From the NCBI GenBank assembly GCA_963974105.1, contig CAXBBG010000002.1, positions 192,043 to 256,042 of the forward strand: DNA of 64,000 nt, in the 5' to 3' direction. Shown in pieces: positions 7,829 through 17,006 of this stretch (position 1 is its first letter; each line of letters starts with the position of its first letter). The stretch is from UBA2136 sp963974105 (GTDB lineage: Bacteria > Pseudomonadota > Alphaproteobacteria > UBA2136). The notes beneath the pieces were generated by a model that was given only the letters and a program-made list of their open reading frames with translations, did not search any database and was not told the DNA's origin. Both the position numbers and the translations under genes were made by a program.

Positions 7829-10435
7829 ATGTTAGAAAAAACATATAATGCTAAAAATGTAGAAGGTAACTTATATAAAAAATGGGAACGTTTAGGTCTA
7901 TTCTCAGCAGACCCATCTTCGTCGAAGGACCCGTTCACAATTATGATACCACCACCAAACGTTACGGGTACTTTACATGTTGGGCATGCTTTAACGATGA
8001 CTTTGCAAGATATTTTGGTGCGTCATGCACGTATGACGAATAAAGACACTCTTTGGCAACCAGGTACAGACCACGCATCAATTGCGGTTGAGCGTATTGT
8101 AACTCAAAAACTGGCAGCTGAAGGTAAGGCTAAAAAAGAAGTTGGGCGTGAGAAATTTTTAGAGCGCGCATGGCAGCAAAAAGAAGAATCAGGCACAACG
8201 ATTGTGAACCAGTTAAAACACTTAGGTGCATCATGTGATTGGGATCGTGAACGTTTTACAATGGACGAAGGCCTTTCAAAAGCTGTTAAAAAAGTATTTA
8301 TAGACCTGCATAAAAAAGGTTTGATATATCGTGGGACACGTTTGGTAAACTGGGATCCAATGCACCAAACAGCAGTTTCTGATATTGAAGTTTCACACAA
8401 AGACATGAAGGGCTTTATGTGGCACCTTAAATATCCACTCAAAGACGGTGGGTTTGTCACAGTCGCAACCACGCGTCCTGAAACAATGTTGGGCGATACG
8501 GCTGTTATTGTTCACCCAGATGATAAGCGTTATACACACCTAATTGGTCAAACAATTACGCTACCTATTGTTGGCAGAGAGATTCCAATTATAGCGGATG
8601 ACTATATTGATATGGAATTTGGTTCAGGTTGCATGAAAGTAACGCCAGCGCATGACTTTAACGACTATGAAATTGGTAAACGTCATGATCTTGAAATGAT
8701 TAATATTCTTACCAAAACAGCAACTTTGAATGAAAATACACCTGCTGAATATCAAGGTATGGATCGTTTTGAAGCACGCACAAAAATTGTAGCTGAATTT
8801 GAAGCGTTAGGATTACTTGAAAAAGTTGAACCACGTGAAAATAGCGTGGCGCATGCAGAACGTGACGACACAATTTTAGAGCCGTACCTAACAACGCAGT
8901 GGTATCTTAAAACTGAAACACTTGCAAAACCTGCCATTGAAGCTGTTAAATCGGGCAAGGTTGAATTTATCCCTAAAAATTGGGAAAAAACATATTTCCA
9001 TTGGATGGAAAACATTCAAGACTGGTGTATTTCGCGCCAACTCTGGTGGGGACACCAAATTCCAGCATGGTATAAAGACGGTGAAATTTACGTGGGTGAA
9101 GAAGCACCCAAAGGCGAAGGATGGGTACAAGACCCAGATACGTTAGACACATGGTTCAGTTCTGGACTATGGCCATTCTCAACACTTGGTTGGCCTGATA
9201 AAACACCTGAATTACAAAAATACTATCCAACAGATGTTCTGGTAACAGGATTTGATATTATCTTTTTCTGGGTTGCCCGTATGATGATGTTTGGTATGGA
9301 ATTTATGAATGATGTACCATTTAGAAAAATATTTATTCATGCTTTGGTACGTGATGAAAATGGCCAAAAAATGAGTAAGTCCAAAGGGAATGTACTTGAT
9401 CCATTAGAAATTATTGAAGAGTTTGGTACAGATGCTTTGCGTTATACAATTGCATCGCTTACAGCGCCAGGTGCTGATATTTCTTTAGGGAAGTCAAAAA
9501 TTGAAGCGTCACGTAATTTCTGTACGAAGCTTTGGAATGCGTCAAACTATGCCTTTATGAACGAAGTGAAATATGACGAAAGTTTTGATCCGAATACGGC
9601 TAAAAATCCAATTAACCGTTGGATGATTTCTAAGCTCGCAGAGCTTGTTGAAGGACAAAACAAAGCGTATGCAGACTTTAGGTTTAATGATTTATCTCAA
9701 AACCTTTACCACTTTACATGGGATACATATTGTAGCTTGTACCTAGAGCTTACAAAGCCTGTACTTTACGGCGACGATGAAGCTGATAAAAAAGAAACGC
9801 GTCAAACAATGGGTTGGGCATTAGAAAAGTTATTGCGCCTTATGCACCCTGTTATGCCATTTATTACTGAGGAAATTTGGCTGGAACTTACAGGTCAAAC
9901 AGGTACAGATGCAAACTTAATGTCGCAGGCATGGCCAGAAGCTTTGGCATGGCCGCATGATGAAAAGTCTATAGCTGATGTGGAATGGTTAGTGAGCGTT
10001 ATTTCTTCTATCCGTGCTGCGCGTAGTGAAAATAATGTACCTAATAAAGCTGAAATTGATGCGACTGTACGTGGTGTTTCTGATGTGGATGTTGAACGTT
10101 TTAAAATGTTTAAAAATTACCTTAAAGGCATGACACGTGTTGCAGGGTTTAAATTACACAGTGGTGAATTAGCAAAAACTGATGTGGTTGCTGTGGCTGA
10201 AGGTTTCGAAATTGTTTTACCGCTTGAAGGGCATGTTGATTTTGAAGCTGAAAAAGAACGTGTAGCTAAAGAAATTTCTAAATTTGAAGCAGAACTTGCA
10301 AAAATTGAAGGTATGCTTGGTAATGAAAACTTTGTTAAACGTGCACCAGAACATGTGGTTGCTGAACAAAAAGCAAGTAGAGATGCTATTTTAGCAGATT
10401 TAACAAAACTAAAAGCAGTTATGGAAGCGAGATAA
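7829..10435 (+). CDS. valS: valine--tRNA ligase
   Basis: A class I aminoacyl-tRNA synthetase charging tRNA-Val. The HIGH-type motif is HVGH at residues 50-53, KMSKS lies near 513-517, and the CP1 editing domain is between them (TTRPETMLGDTAV, near residue 212). An anticodon-binding domain and the valyl-specific C-terminal coiled coil (about 800-868) follow. The 868-residue length is normal for the alphaproteobacterial form. It follows popZ and is separated from the Nudix gene by only 4 bases. Confidence 0.97.
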   Translation: MLEKTYNAKNVEGNLYKKWERLGLFSADPSSSKDPFTIMIPPPNVTGTLHVGHALTMTLQDILVRHARMTNKDTLWQPGTDHASIAVERIVTQKLAAEGKAKKEVGREKFLERAWQQKEESGTTIVNQLKHLGASCDWDRERFTMDEGLSKAVKKVFIDLHKKGLIYRGTRLVNWDPMHQTAVSDIEVSHKDMKGFMWHLKYPLKDGGFVTVATTRPETMLGDTAVIVHPDDKRYTHLIGQTITLPIVGREIPIIADDYIDMEFGSGCMKVTPAHDFNDYEIGKRHDLEMINILTKTATLNENTPAEYQGMDRFEARTKIVAEFEALGLLEKVEPRENSVAHAERDDTILEPYLTTQWYLKTETLAKPAIEAVKSGKVEFIPKNWEKTYFHWMENIQDWCISRQLWWGHQIPAWYKDGEIYVGEEAPKGEGWVQDPDTLDTWFSSGLWPFSTLGWPDKTPELQKYYPTDVLVTGFDIIFFWVARMMMFGMEFMNDVPFRKIFIHALVRDENGQKMSKSKGNVLDPLEIIEEFGTDALRYTIASLTAPGADISLGKSKIEASRNFCTKLWNASNYAFMNEVKYDESFDPNTAKNPINRWMISKLAELVEGQNKAYADFRFNDLSQNLYHFTWDTYCSLYLELTKPVLYGDDEADKKETRQTMGWALEKLLRLMHPVMPFITEEIWLELTGQTGTDANLMSQAWPEALAWPHDEKSIADVEWLVSVISSIRAARSENNVPNKAEIDATVRGVSDVDVERFKMFKNYLKGMTRVAGFKLHSGELAKTDVVAVAEGFEIVLPLEGHVDFEAEKERVAKEISKFEAELAKIEGMLGNENFVKRAPEHVVAEQKASRDAILADLTKLKAVMEAR

Positions 10436-10439
10436 TAAA

Positions 10440-10979
10440 ATGCCAAAACGTAACGATATTTTAATTGCGCTAGATAATTATAATCCTCAAAGTTTAGAAG
10501 AGCAGGGCAGTAAGCTGCTTATGGTAGACTTTATTGAAAATAATAAAGACTGTTTTAAACGCGAAAATTTAGAAGGTCATGTAACGGGTAGTGCTTGGGT
10601 GGTAAGCAACTGCGGTAAAAAAGTATGCTTGGTACACCATAAAAAACTGAAGAAATGGTTGCAGCCAGGTGGGCATTGTGACGGCGAATTTAGAGTTAAA
10701 CTTGTTGCAGAAAAAGAAATGCAGGAAGAGACAGGCCTTAAAACGGGTAAAGCATTTGATGGTAAAATTTTTGATATTGATGTGCACGTAATTCCAGAAC
10801 ATAAGGGCGTACCTGAGCATATTCATTATGATATACGTTATGTTTTTGTGGCGGATGGCAATGAAAAACCTATCGTGAGCGATGAATCTAACGATGTGAA
10901 ATGGTTTACCTTTAAAGAGGCAGCTGCTTTGGATATAGATGAATCTGTCGCAAGAATGCTTGCTAAAAGCGTAGAATAA
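10440..10979 (+). CDS. NUDIX hydrolase
   Basis: A 179-residue Nudix-fold pyrophosphohydrolase. The Nudix box starts at PGGHCDGE (near residue 77) and ends with KEMQEETGL, with the catalytic EE pair present. The spacing between the first Glu and the REUXEE part is one residue longer than the canonical box, as in the GGHxDG subgroup. The substrate is unknown. The start codon is 4 bases after the valS stop, so it is translated from the same message. Confidence 0.85.
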   Translation: MPKRNDILIALDNYNPQSLEEQGSKLLMVDFIENNKDCFKRENLEGHVTGSAWVVSNCGKKVCLVHHKKLKKWLQPGGHCDGEFRVKLVAEKEMQEETGLKTGKAFDGKIFDIDVHVIPEHKGVPEHIHYDIRYVFVADGNEKPIVSDESNDVKWFTFKEAAALDIDESVARMLAKSVE

Positions 10980-11023
10980 TATTACTTTATAAAAAAATTA
11001 ATTAGAATCTTTGGAGAAGAGAC

Positions 11024-11776
11024 ATGGCAGGACACAGTAAATGGGCCAACATTAAACATCGTAAAGGCGCACAAGACGCGAAGCGCGGTAAAATTTTTAC
11101 AAAACTTATCCGCGATATTATGACTGCGGCTAAGAGTGGCGGGGCTCCTGCTGATAACCCTAATCTTAAACTTGCATTAGATAAAGCACGTGCTGCAAAC
11201 ATGACTAAAGATGTTATTGAGCGTGCTATTAAACGTGGTACAGGTGAAATTCAAGGTGAAGATTACGTTGAAAAAGTTTACGAAGCAATGGGCGCTGGTG
11301 GTGTTGCTTTGGTTATTAAAACTTTAACGGATAACGGTACGCGTACTTATAATAATGTACGTTTAGCAGTTTCAAAAGCAGGCGGTAACCTTGGTGAGCA
11401 AGGTTCTGTTATGTGGCAGTTTAATCATAACGGTTTAATTATTTTCCCAAACAGCATTGGTGAAGAAGACGAAGTTATGGAAATGGCTATTGAATCGGGT
11501 GCGGCTGATTTTGAAGCGGAAGGTGAAATTTACAAAGTCATTACTGAAGTTGCTGACTTTGGTATTGTACGTGACGCAATGGTTGCAAAATACGGTGACC
11601 CAATTGAAGACCCTGATCTTACATATATACCAACAAATCTTATTGAAGTTACCGATCTTGAAACAGCTCAGAAAATTCAAAAATTGGTTGATGCTATTGA
11701 TGAAGATGATGACGTACAAGACGTGATTACAAACATGGATATTTCTGACGATATTGCAGAAAAATTAATGGACTAA
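11024..11776 (+). CDS. yebC: YebC/PmpR-family protein
   Basis: A 250-residue protein with the diagnostic N-terminus MAGHSKWANIKHRKGAQDAK and the three-domain YebC length. The family was described as transcriptional regulators and more recently linked to relief of ribosome stalling. In many proteobacteria yebC sits directly before ruvC; here three unrelated genes intervene. A GGAGAAGAG ribosome site lies just upstream of the ATG. Confidence 0.95.
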   Translation: MAGHSKWANIKHRKGAQDAKRGKIFTKLIRDIMTAAKSGGAPADNPNLKLALDKARAANMTKDVIERAIKRGTGEIQGEDYVEKVYEAMGAGGVALVIKTLTDNGTRTYNNVRLAVSKAGGNLGEQGSVMWQFNHNGLIIFPNSIGEEDEVMEMAIESGAADFEAEGEIYKVITEVADFGIVRDAMVAKYGDPIEDPDLTYIPTNLIEVTDLETAQKIQKLVDAIDEDDDVQDVITNMDISDDIAEKLMD

Positions 11777-11789
11777 GACTTTATGCTAA

Positions 11790-11818
11790 AAAAAAGCCTC
11801 CGATGGGGGCTTTTTTTT
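11790..11818 (+). terminator. intrinsic terminator after yebC
   Basis: AGCCTC (11795-11800) pairs with GGGGCT (11806-11811, one G-T pair) and is followed by a T-run of eight. It separates yebC from the EF-hand/sigma unit. Confidence 0.85.
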
Positions 11819-11892
11819 ATATTACATAATTTTTTTAGAAGGGTTTTTGATTCTTGTGTCGTAACATATATATAATTAAAGGAGAATCTTAA

Positions 11893-12213
11893 ATGAATAA
11901 ATTATTTTTATGGGCATTACTAGCGACTACAGCAACTGTATTTTCAGGTTCAACGTGGGCTGATGATGACACTAAAGAACACAGAAAAGAATACAAAAAA
12001 GAACATAAAAGTAGAATTGCTAAGTTTGATAAGGACAGTGATGGGAAATTATCAAAAGCAGAGTATATAGACATGCATGCGTCACGTTTTGAAAAAATGG
12101 ACAGTGATAAAGATGGCTTTTTATCGCGTGAAGAAATGAAATCGGCACGCAAACATGCTAAAGAAAAAATGAAAAAATATAAAGAAAAGCACAAATCAGA
12201 AAAAAATGATTAA
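11893..12213 (+). CDS. secreted EF-hand calcium-binding protein
   Basis: A 106-residue protein with a signal peptide (MNKLFLWALLATTATVFSGS, cleavage near A23). The mature part is highly basic, Lys/His/Glu-rich, and has two EF-hand loops: DKDSDGKLSKAE near residue 45 and DSDKDGFLSREE near 71. Both carry the Asp/Gly/Glu ligands of a 12-residue loop. AAAGGAG lies 8 bases before the ATG. The sigma factor gene follows 8 bases after the stop, which suggests a periplasmic calcium-binding component linked to that regulator. Confidence 0.82.
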   Translation: MNKLFLWALLATTATVFSGSTWADDDTKEHRKEYKKEHKSRIAKFDKDSDGKLSKAEYIDMHASRFEKMDSDKDGFLSREEMKSARKHAKEKMKKYKEKHKSEKND

Positions 12214-12221
12214 GTTTTAAT

Positions 12222-12782
12222 ATGTTTTTTAAACCTAAAGCTGAAGAAGCTCTTATGCGTAAAGTAGCGAAAGGCGATTCAAAAGCCTTTCGCCAACTTG
12301 CGTTGATATATCAAAAACCTTTGCATAAATTTTGCCTTACTTTTATGAATGGTTCTAATATATATGTAGATGATGTGGTTCAGCAAGTCTTAATTACTTG
12401 GTGGCAAAAATCACCTATGTGGTCTCCGTTAAAAGGCAGTTTACGTGCATGGGTTTTTACAATAGCGGCTAATAAATGCAAAGATTATTTAAAGCGTCTA
12501 AATCATAATATGGATGTTCTTGATGATAATCACGTTGATAACTCTGAAGGTGCGGATAATCATATGCAAGGGTTTTATCAAAACGCTGTACTTTTAGAAT
12601 CTTTATCAAAGTTATCAATTAAGCAAAGAGATGTCATATGGTTGTTTTACTTTGAAGAGTTGAAGCAAAGTGAAGTTGCTGAAAAAATGAAGATATCGGT
12701 TAAGGCTGTGGAAAGTAATTTGCAGCGTTCGCGTTCTAAGTTGAAAATTATATTAAATCACCAAAAGGAGGATTTGCTATGA
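12222..12782 (+). CDS. ECF-type sigma-70 family RNA polymerase sigma factor
   Basis: A 186-residue protein with region 2 (ALIYQKPLHKFCL ... DDVVQQVLITWW ... LRAWVFTIAANKCKDYLKR) and region 4 (LSIKQRDVIWLFYFEELKQSEVAEKM ... VKAVESNLQRSRSKLK). There is no region 1 or 3, so it is a group IV (ECF) factor directing core polymerase to a specific regulon. No clear ribosome site precedes the ATG, so coupling to the EF-hand gene is likely. The stop overlaps the next start as ATGA. Confidence 0.9.
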   Translation: MFFKPKAEEALMRKVAKGDSKAFRQLALIYQKPLHKFCLTFMNGSNIYVDDVVQQVLITWWQKSPMWSPLKGSLRAWVFTIAANKCKDYLKRLNHNMDVLDDNHVDNSEGADNHMQGFYQNAVLLESLSKLSIKQRDVIWLFYFEELKQSEVAEKMKISVKAVESNLQRSRSKLKIILNHQKEDLL

Positions 12783-13006
12783 AAACAAAAAAATATGAAG
12801 ACATGATAAATACGGCTATTTCTTTTAAGCAGGAAGAAACTTTATTTAAAAAAAGCATGTTTTTGTTTTTAGCACCAGCTGTTGCTTCTTGTCTTGTTTT
12901 AGTAATGGTAGCAAGTAATGAACAGGATGTTGAGTATAATTTAGAATCTGAAATTATAGCTTTTAATGATGCTAACGACTACATCTTATTTGAGGATATC
13001 TATTAA
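12779..13006 (+). CDS. small single-pass membrane protein, possible anti-sigma factor
   Basis: 75 residues: a charged cytoplasmic N-terminus of about 25, one membrane helix near residues 27-45 (SMFLFLAPAVASCLVLVMVA) and an acidic outer tail. The start overlaps the sigma factor stop by four bases (ATGA), with AAAGGAGG just before it. Position and topology fit a membrane anti-sigma factor, but no zinc or RskA-type motif is visible, so the role is inference from context only. Confidence 0.65.
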   Translation: MKTKKYEDMINTAISFKQEETLFKKSMFLFLAPAVASCLVLVMVASNEQDVEYNLESEIIAFNDANDYILFEDIY

Positions 13007-13046
13007 ATAATTTCTAAAATTTTAAGCGCATGTTATAATTATCTCT

Positions 13047-13547
13047 ATGAGAATTTTAGGAATAGATCCAGCGCTTGGCACCACAGGGTGGGGGCTTATT
13101 GATGTGCATGGACATCAGTCTACTTTTGTGGCTGGCGGTGTTATTCGTACTAATGCAAAGCATACGCACCCTGAGCGTTTAAAAACAATTCATGATGATA
13201 TTTTAGAAATTATAGAAACCTATAGGCCCGATGAAGTTGCGGTTGAAGAAGTGTTTGTAAATAGTAATGCGCGAACAAGTTTATTGTTAGGTCAAGCGCG
13301 TGGTATATGTTTGCTTGTACCCAGCTTATGTGGCTTAACGGTTGGGGAATATACGCCAACGGCGATTAAAAAAGCTATTGTAGGAACAGGTAAAGCAACG
13401 AAAGAACAGGTGCAGCATATGGTAAAAGTTTTATTACCTACATCTGGGTTTGTAACATTGGATACCTCAGATGCTTTGGGGGTGGCTTTATGTCATGCGC
13501 ATATTAGTCGTTATGAAAAAAATATAGCGAAACAAAAAATATCATAA
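13047..13547 (+). CDS. ruvC: Holliday junction endodeoxyribonuclease RuvC
   Basis: Resolves Holliday junctions in recombinational repair. The 166-residue protein has the catalytic acidic residues of the RNase H fold: Asp7 in ILGIDPALG, Glu67/Glu68 in VAVEEVF, and Asp139 and Asp142 in LDTSDALG. ruvA and ruvB, usually next to it, are not in this window; the gene ends at a terminator instead. Confidence 0.95.
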   Translation: MRILGIDPALGTTGWGLIDVHGHQSTFVAGGVIRTNAKHTHPERLKTIHDDILEIIETYRPDEVAVEEVFVNSNARTSLLLGQARGICLLVPSLCGLTVGEYTPTAIKKAIVGTGKATKEQVQHMVKVLLPTSGFVTLDTSDALGVALCHAHISRYEKNIAKQKIS

Positions 13548-13575
13548 AAAAGCCACTCAGAGAGTGGCTTTTTTC
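13547..13575. terminator. bidirectional intrinsic terminator
   Basis: AAGCCACTC-AGA-GAGTGGCTT (13550-13570) with A and T runs on either side. It ends ruvC and the small convergent gene at 13586-13771. Confidence 0.9.
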
Positions 13576-13585
13576 GATCTAGAGT

Positions 13586-13771
13586 TTAAAACCCTGCTTG
13601 GTTTGATCCATATTTAGAGGCCCTTTGGGCTTCTAAATGTTTATTCGTTTTAGAATCTGATATTTTCACGGACTTGGTTATGCTTTTTACTTTTGGTGGT
13701 ATTCCTTGAGAAAAAGGTTTTGCGCTGTCACTAAAGTTTTGATTTTCGAGGTTATAAAAAGGTGAGCACAT
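13586..13771 (-). CDS. small hypothetical protein (61 aa)
   Basis: A soluble, Ser/Lys-rich protein beginning MCSPFYNLENQNF with no recognised motif. Support for it being real is indirect: an AGGAA ribosome site about 8 bases before the ATG, its own slot between two terminators, and a stop only 11 bases from the bidirectional terminator it shares with ruvC. Confidence 0.5.
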   Translation of the reverse strand: MCSPFYNLENQNFSDSAKPFSQGIPPKVKSITKSVKISDSKTNKHLEAQRASKYGSNQAGF

Positions 13772-13785
13772 AGGTAAATTCCTAA

Positions 13786-13821
13786 TGTTGATAAAAGAAA
13801 AGGTGTAACTTGTACACCTTT
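13786..13821 (-). terminator. intrinsic terminator downstream of yaaA operon
   Basis: AAAGGTGTA (13799-13807) / TACACCTTT (13813-13821), followed on the minus strand by TTTTCTTTT. It ends the riboflavin kinase-to-yaaA transcript. Confidence 0.8.
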
Positions 13822-13862
13822 AATATAATTAGCCTTTTATACATTTTCAAGTGTATTGAAAA

Positions 13863-14624
13863 TCAATCCATGGTCATTGTAAAAACCCAGTCTTTTTGTG
13901 AAGACATTTCGGGGTTGAATTGATAACCGGATTCGGTAAATTTCTTTAGGTCTTCTACATCTGTAATTGAATTTTTAATAATATAATTAGCCATAAGCCC
14001 ACGTGCGCGTTTTGCCATTAAGCCGATGGTTTTCATTTTACCTTCTTTTATTTGCTTAAAGATAATGTTAATAAGCGGTTGGCTTAATTTACTTGTTTTT
14101 ACTGCCTGAAAATATTCTTTAGAGGCTAAGTTGACAATAGGACCATCTGAAGACTTATTGATAGCATCTGTTAAGCGTGAATCCCAAAAACCATATAAGT
14201 TATTTCCGCGTTCATTTTTAAATTTTGTACCCATTTCAAGACGGTAAGGTTGCATCAAATCAAGGGGGCGTAAAATGCCGTATAATCCTGATAGAATACG
14301 AATATGCTTTTGAGCAAATTTTAAGTCAGCTTCATTGTAAGTTTCAATATCCATTTTGTCATAGACGTCACCTTTAAATGTATATAAAGCCTGACGCGCA
14401 TTTTTTGGGGTAAAAGGAAGTGAAAAACTTTGGTAGCGTTCATAATTTAAGTCACTTAGAGGAATACTCAGTTTCATCAAGTCTGAAATGTCACCACGGC
14501 TTAAATCTTTTAACCCTGATGAAAGTATTTCTGCATCTACAATAAATTCAGGCATGGTGAATGTGTTTGTAGGTATAACAGTCGTTTCATCTAATTTTTT
14601 GGATGGTGATAATAGTACGAGCAT
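13863..14624 (-). CDS. yaaA: peroxide stress protein YaaA (DUF328)
   Basis: 253 residues from the preferred ATG at 14624, which has AAGGAGAAAA directly upstream and gives the family N-terminus MLVLLSPSKKLDE. A longer frame starts at 14660 but lacks that support. Other family features are visible: YSGLYGILRPLDLMQPYRLEMG near residue 100, and KRARGLMANYII near 212. YaaA lowers intracellular free iron under peroxide stress in E. coli. It is the last gene of the minus-strand operon. Confidence 0.93.
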   Translation of the reverse strand: MLVLLSPSKKLDETTVIPTNTFTMPEFIVDAEILSSGLKDLSRGDISDLMKLSIPLSDLNYERYQSFSLPFTPKNARQALYTFKGDVYDKMDIETYNEADLKFAQKHIRILSGLYGILRPLDLMQPYRLEMGTKFKNERGNNLYGFWDSRLTDAINKSSDGPIVNLASKEYFQAVKTSKLSQPLINIIFKQIKEGKMKTIGLMAKRARGLMANYIIKNSITDVEDLKKFTESGYQFNPEMSSQKDWVFTMTMD

Positions 14625-14660
14625 AATTTTCTCCTTTTTCGTATCGTCAAATACTAGCAT

Positions 14661-15929
14661 TTAGCGCTTTATAAATAAAGCTATAACCTCAATGTGGTTA
14701 GTCCATAAAAATTGATCTATAGGTACGATTTTTTGTATTTCATAACCGCCTTGTACTAAAATTTCAGCATCACGTGCAAATGAATTTGGGCTGCATGAGA
14801 TATAAACAATATGTTTAACAGAAGACTGTGCCATATTTTGTGATTGCTCTTTTGCACCGTCCCTTGGCGGGTCTAATACAATGGCGTCATAAGCATTTAA
14901 CTCGCTTGTCATTAAAGGGTCGCTGAACAGGTTTTTGTAAATACCTTTAACTTTCATTTTGTTCATTTGACTGGCATCGTTTAATGCATTGAGCGCTGGC
15001 TTATCTGCCTCAAACCCGTCCACTTGAACATCTTTATTAAATGCAAAAGAAAAGGTGCCACGCCCGCAAAATAGGTCGGCAACTTTTTTAAGGTGCGCGC
15101 CCTCTAAGAATTGAAGCATTTGTCCTGTTAAGGCTTGATCAGCTTCATCGCTGGCTTGTAAAAACCTGTTTGCACTGACAGCAACATTGGTTCCAGCAAA
15201 AGAAATTTGTGGTATCCCATTTGAAAATACAGGGTCTTCAAACAAGCTTGTCTTAACAGTAAGCCTTGCAAGGTTATGGCACTTAGCAAAATCTGCCAAC
15301 TCTTCACGTTGCTCATAATTTAGAGTTTCTGTTTTAGGAAGATCTAAATATAAGTCAATTTGCCCGTTTGTAATAGACATCCAAATTTCTGCGGTATCTT
15401 TATTTTTTAAGAAGCTTCCTAAAAAACGTTTGAGCGGTGCAAACAAAGCCGCTAGCTCTGGGCGTAAAACAAGGCAGTTATCCACATTTACAATATCGTG
15501 GCTCGACTTTTGTCTGTAGCCAAATGCTAATTTCCCCTTAAGCATAGACGCCTTTAAGTTTGTACGCCTTCTAGCTTTGCTTGGTAATATCACAGGTTGG
15601 TCTACTAAATCGGTATTGATACCATGTCTTTTAAGGGCTGTAAGTACAATCCCTTTTTTCCAGTTCAGATAAAACTTAGGGCTCATATGTTGTGCTGAAC
15701 AACCGCCACATTTGCCATAATACGGGCAGGGTGGGGTGTTACGTTCAGGGCTTGGTGATTTAATTTCAATTAACTGTGAGCTATAGGCCTTGCCTTTTTT
15801 ATGCCCTAATTCAACCACCACTTCTTCGTTTGGAAGGGTGTTTGGGACATAAACTGTCTCGCCGCTAGAAAGTGTTGCAATGCCATCGGCTGTTTGACCG
15901 ACTTTTGATATTATAACGCTATGTTTCAT
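14661..15929 (-). CDS. RlmD/TrmA-family RNA m5U methyltransferase
   Basis: 422 residues from ATG 15929, which overlaps the upstream stop as ATGA; an in-frame ATG further upstream is disfavoured. There is an N-terminal TRAM-like domain (residues 1-55), an iron-sulfur cysteine set CPYYGKCGGC near 68-77, the SAM-binding segment FCGRGTFSF, and the catalytic-Cys region ISCSPNSFARD near the C-terminus. It would methylate C5 of a uridine in rRNA or tRNA. The target (23S U1939-type versus tRNA U54) cannot be settled from sequence alone. Confidence 0.88.
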   Translation of the reverse strand: MKHSVIISKVGQTADGIATLSSGETVYVPNTLPNEEVVVELGHKKGKAYSSQLIEIKSPSPERNTPPCPYYGKCGGCSAQHMSPKFYLNWKKGIVLTALKRHGINTDLVDQPVILPSKARRRTNLKASMLKGKLAFGYRQKSSHDIVNVDNCLVLRPELAALFAPLKRFLGSFLKNKDTAEIWMSITNGQIDLYLDLPKTETLNYEQREELADFAKCHNLARLTVKTSLFEDPVFSNGIPQISFAGTNVAVSANRFLQASDEADQALTGQMLQFLEGAHLKKVADLFCGRGTFSFAFNKDVQVDGFEADKPALNALNDASQMNKMKVKGIYKNLFSDPLMTSELNAYDAIVLDPPRDGAKEQSQNMAQSSVKHIVYISCSPNSFARDAEILVQGGYEIQKIVPIDQFLWTNHIEVIALFIKR

Positions 15930-17002
15930 GAAAAGTCTTCCATTGCTTTGTTTGATGTATAAGGCGTAAAGCACAAACCTATACCGCCATGACCTGTGGC
16001 GTGATATAAGCCTTTTATTTTATCGTCCCATCCAATAATAGGACCGCCTTGCTGACTGTAAGGACGTAAACCTGACCATTGTTTTATAATTTTAGCTTCT
16101 GCTAAAAGTGGCATTAGTGTTTCAGCTTTTTTAATAAGAAAATCTTCAGCTTCTTCTGTAAGCGTTTCATCAAAACCTGCTTCACGCTCCTTTGTGCCAC
16201 CAACCCAAATTTTATTATGACCCGCAGGCATGATGAATATGCTTAAACCACGTACCATATATTTTAAAGGATTGCCTTCGACTGAAAGTTCAAGAGATTG
16301 ACCTTTGACAGGGGCAACATACTTCAAAGGCTTAAAAGCTTTAGGTATTAACTGTCCGCTCCATGCGCCTGCGGCTAAAAGAACTTTGTTTGTTTGGATA
16401 AGCCCTGTTGCACTGCGCACAGCTGTAATTTTATCATCGTCGAGCATAATTTCAATAGCTGGTGAATTTTCTCGTAAATCAACACCGTTACGCATGCAGG
16501 CGGCACGCAGTGCGGCAATGGTACGTTGTGGGTTTAGTTGGGCGGTTGCTCTGCATAAAAGAGCGCCATATTCTGTCGGTGCGAGTTCGGGTTCTAGGGT
16601 ACGTAATTCGTTGGGTGTTAGTATTTGCTGAATGGGTTTGCCGTCAATAGATGGCCATTTAGCATTGGCAATTGCAGCACCGCGGCTCATTTTATCGAAC
16701 TGCTCTTTTGATTGTATAAGTTGAATACGTCCAATGCGGTTGTAGCCCGTTTCAATGCCAGATGCTTCAATTAACTCTTTCATAAAAGCAGGATAGTGCC
16801 ATAAACTTTGACGTTGAGTTGTTGGTGTTTCATCTTCGCGGTCTGGGTTGTAAGGTACCAATGCGCCAAGAGATGCACAGGAAGATCCACTGCCGCATTT
16901 ATTTTTTTCAAGGAGGATGACTTCTTTACCCGATTGAGCAAGACGCCAAGCGCAGCTTAAACCGATAATACCACCACCAATAACAACTACTGTTTCACGC
17001 AT
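15926..17002 (-). CDS. FAD-dependent oxidoreductase (DAO family, glycine oxidase/D-amino-acid dehydrogenase-like)
   Basis: A 358-residue flavoprotein. The dinucleotide-binding motif VIGGGIIGLSCAWRLA is at residues 6-21, followed by the acidic LLEK end of the second strand. The C-terminal FAD contact HATGHGGIGLCFTPYT lies near 333-348. The size and architecture fit ThiO/DadA-like enzymes that oxidise the amine of glycine or D-amino acids. It starts 4 bases after the riboflavin kinase gene, which supplies FMN, the FAD precursor. Confidence 0.85.
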   Translation of the reverse strand: MRETVVVIGGGIIGLSCAWRLAQSGKEVILLEKNKCGSGSSCASLGALVPYNPDREDETPTTQRQSLWHYPAFMKELIEASGIETGYNRIGRIQLIQSKEQFDKMSRGAAIANAKWPSIDGKPIQQILTPNELRTLEPELAPTEYGALLCRATAQLNPQRTIAALRAACMRNGVDLRENSPAIEIMLDDDKITAVRSATGLIQTNKVLLAAGAWSGQLIPKAFKPLKYVAPVKGQSLELSVEGNPLKYMVRGLSIFIMPAGHNKIWVGGTKEREAGFDETLTEEAEDFLIKKAETLMPLLAEAKIIKQWSGLRPYSQQGGPIIGWDDKIKGLYHATGHGGIGLCFTPYTSNKAMEDFS

Positions 17003-17006
17003 AAAA

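Noticed and set aside
13010..13570. ruvA/ruvB downstream of ruvC
   Set aside because: The terminator follows ruvC directly and no ruvAB motifs occur in the window.
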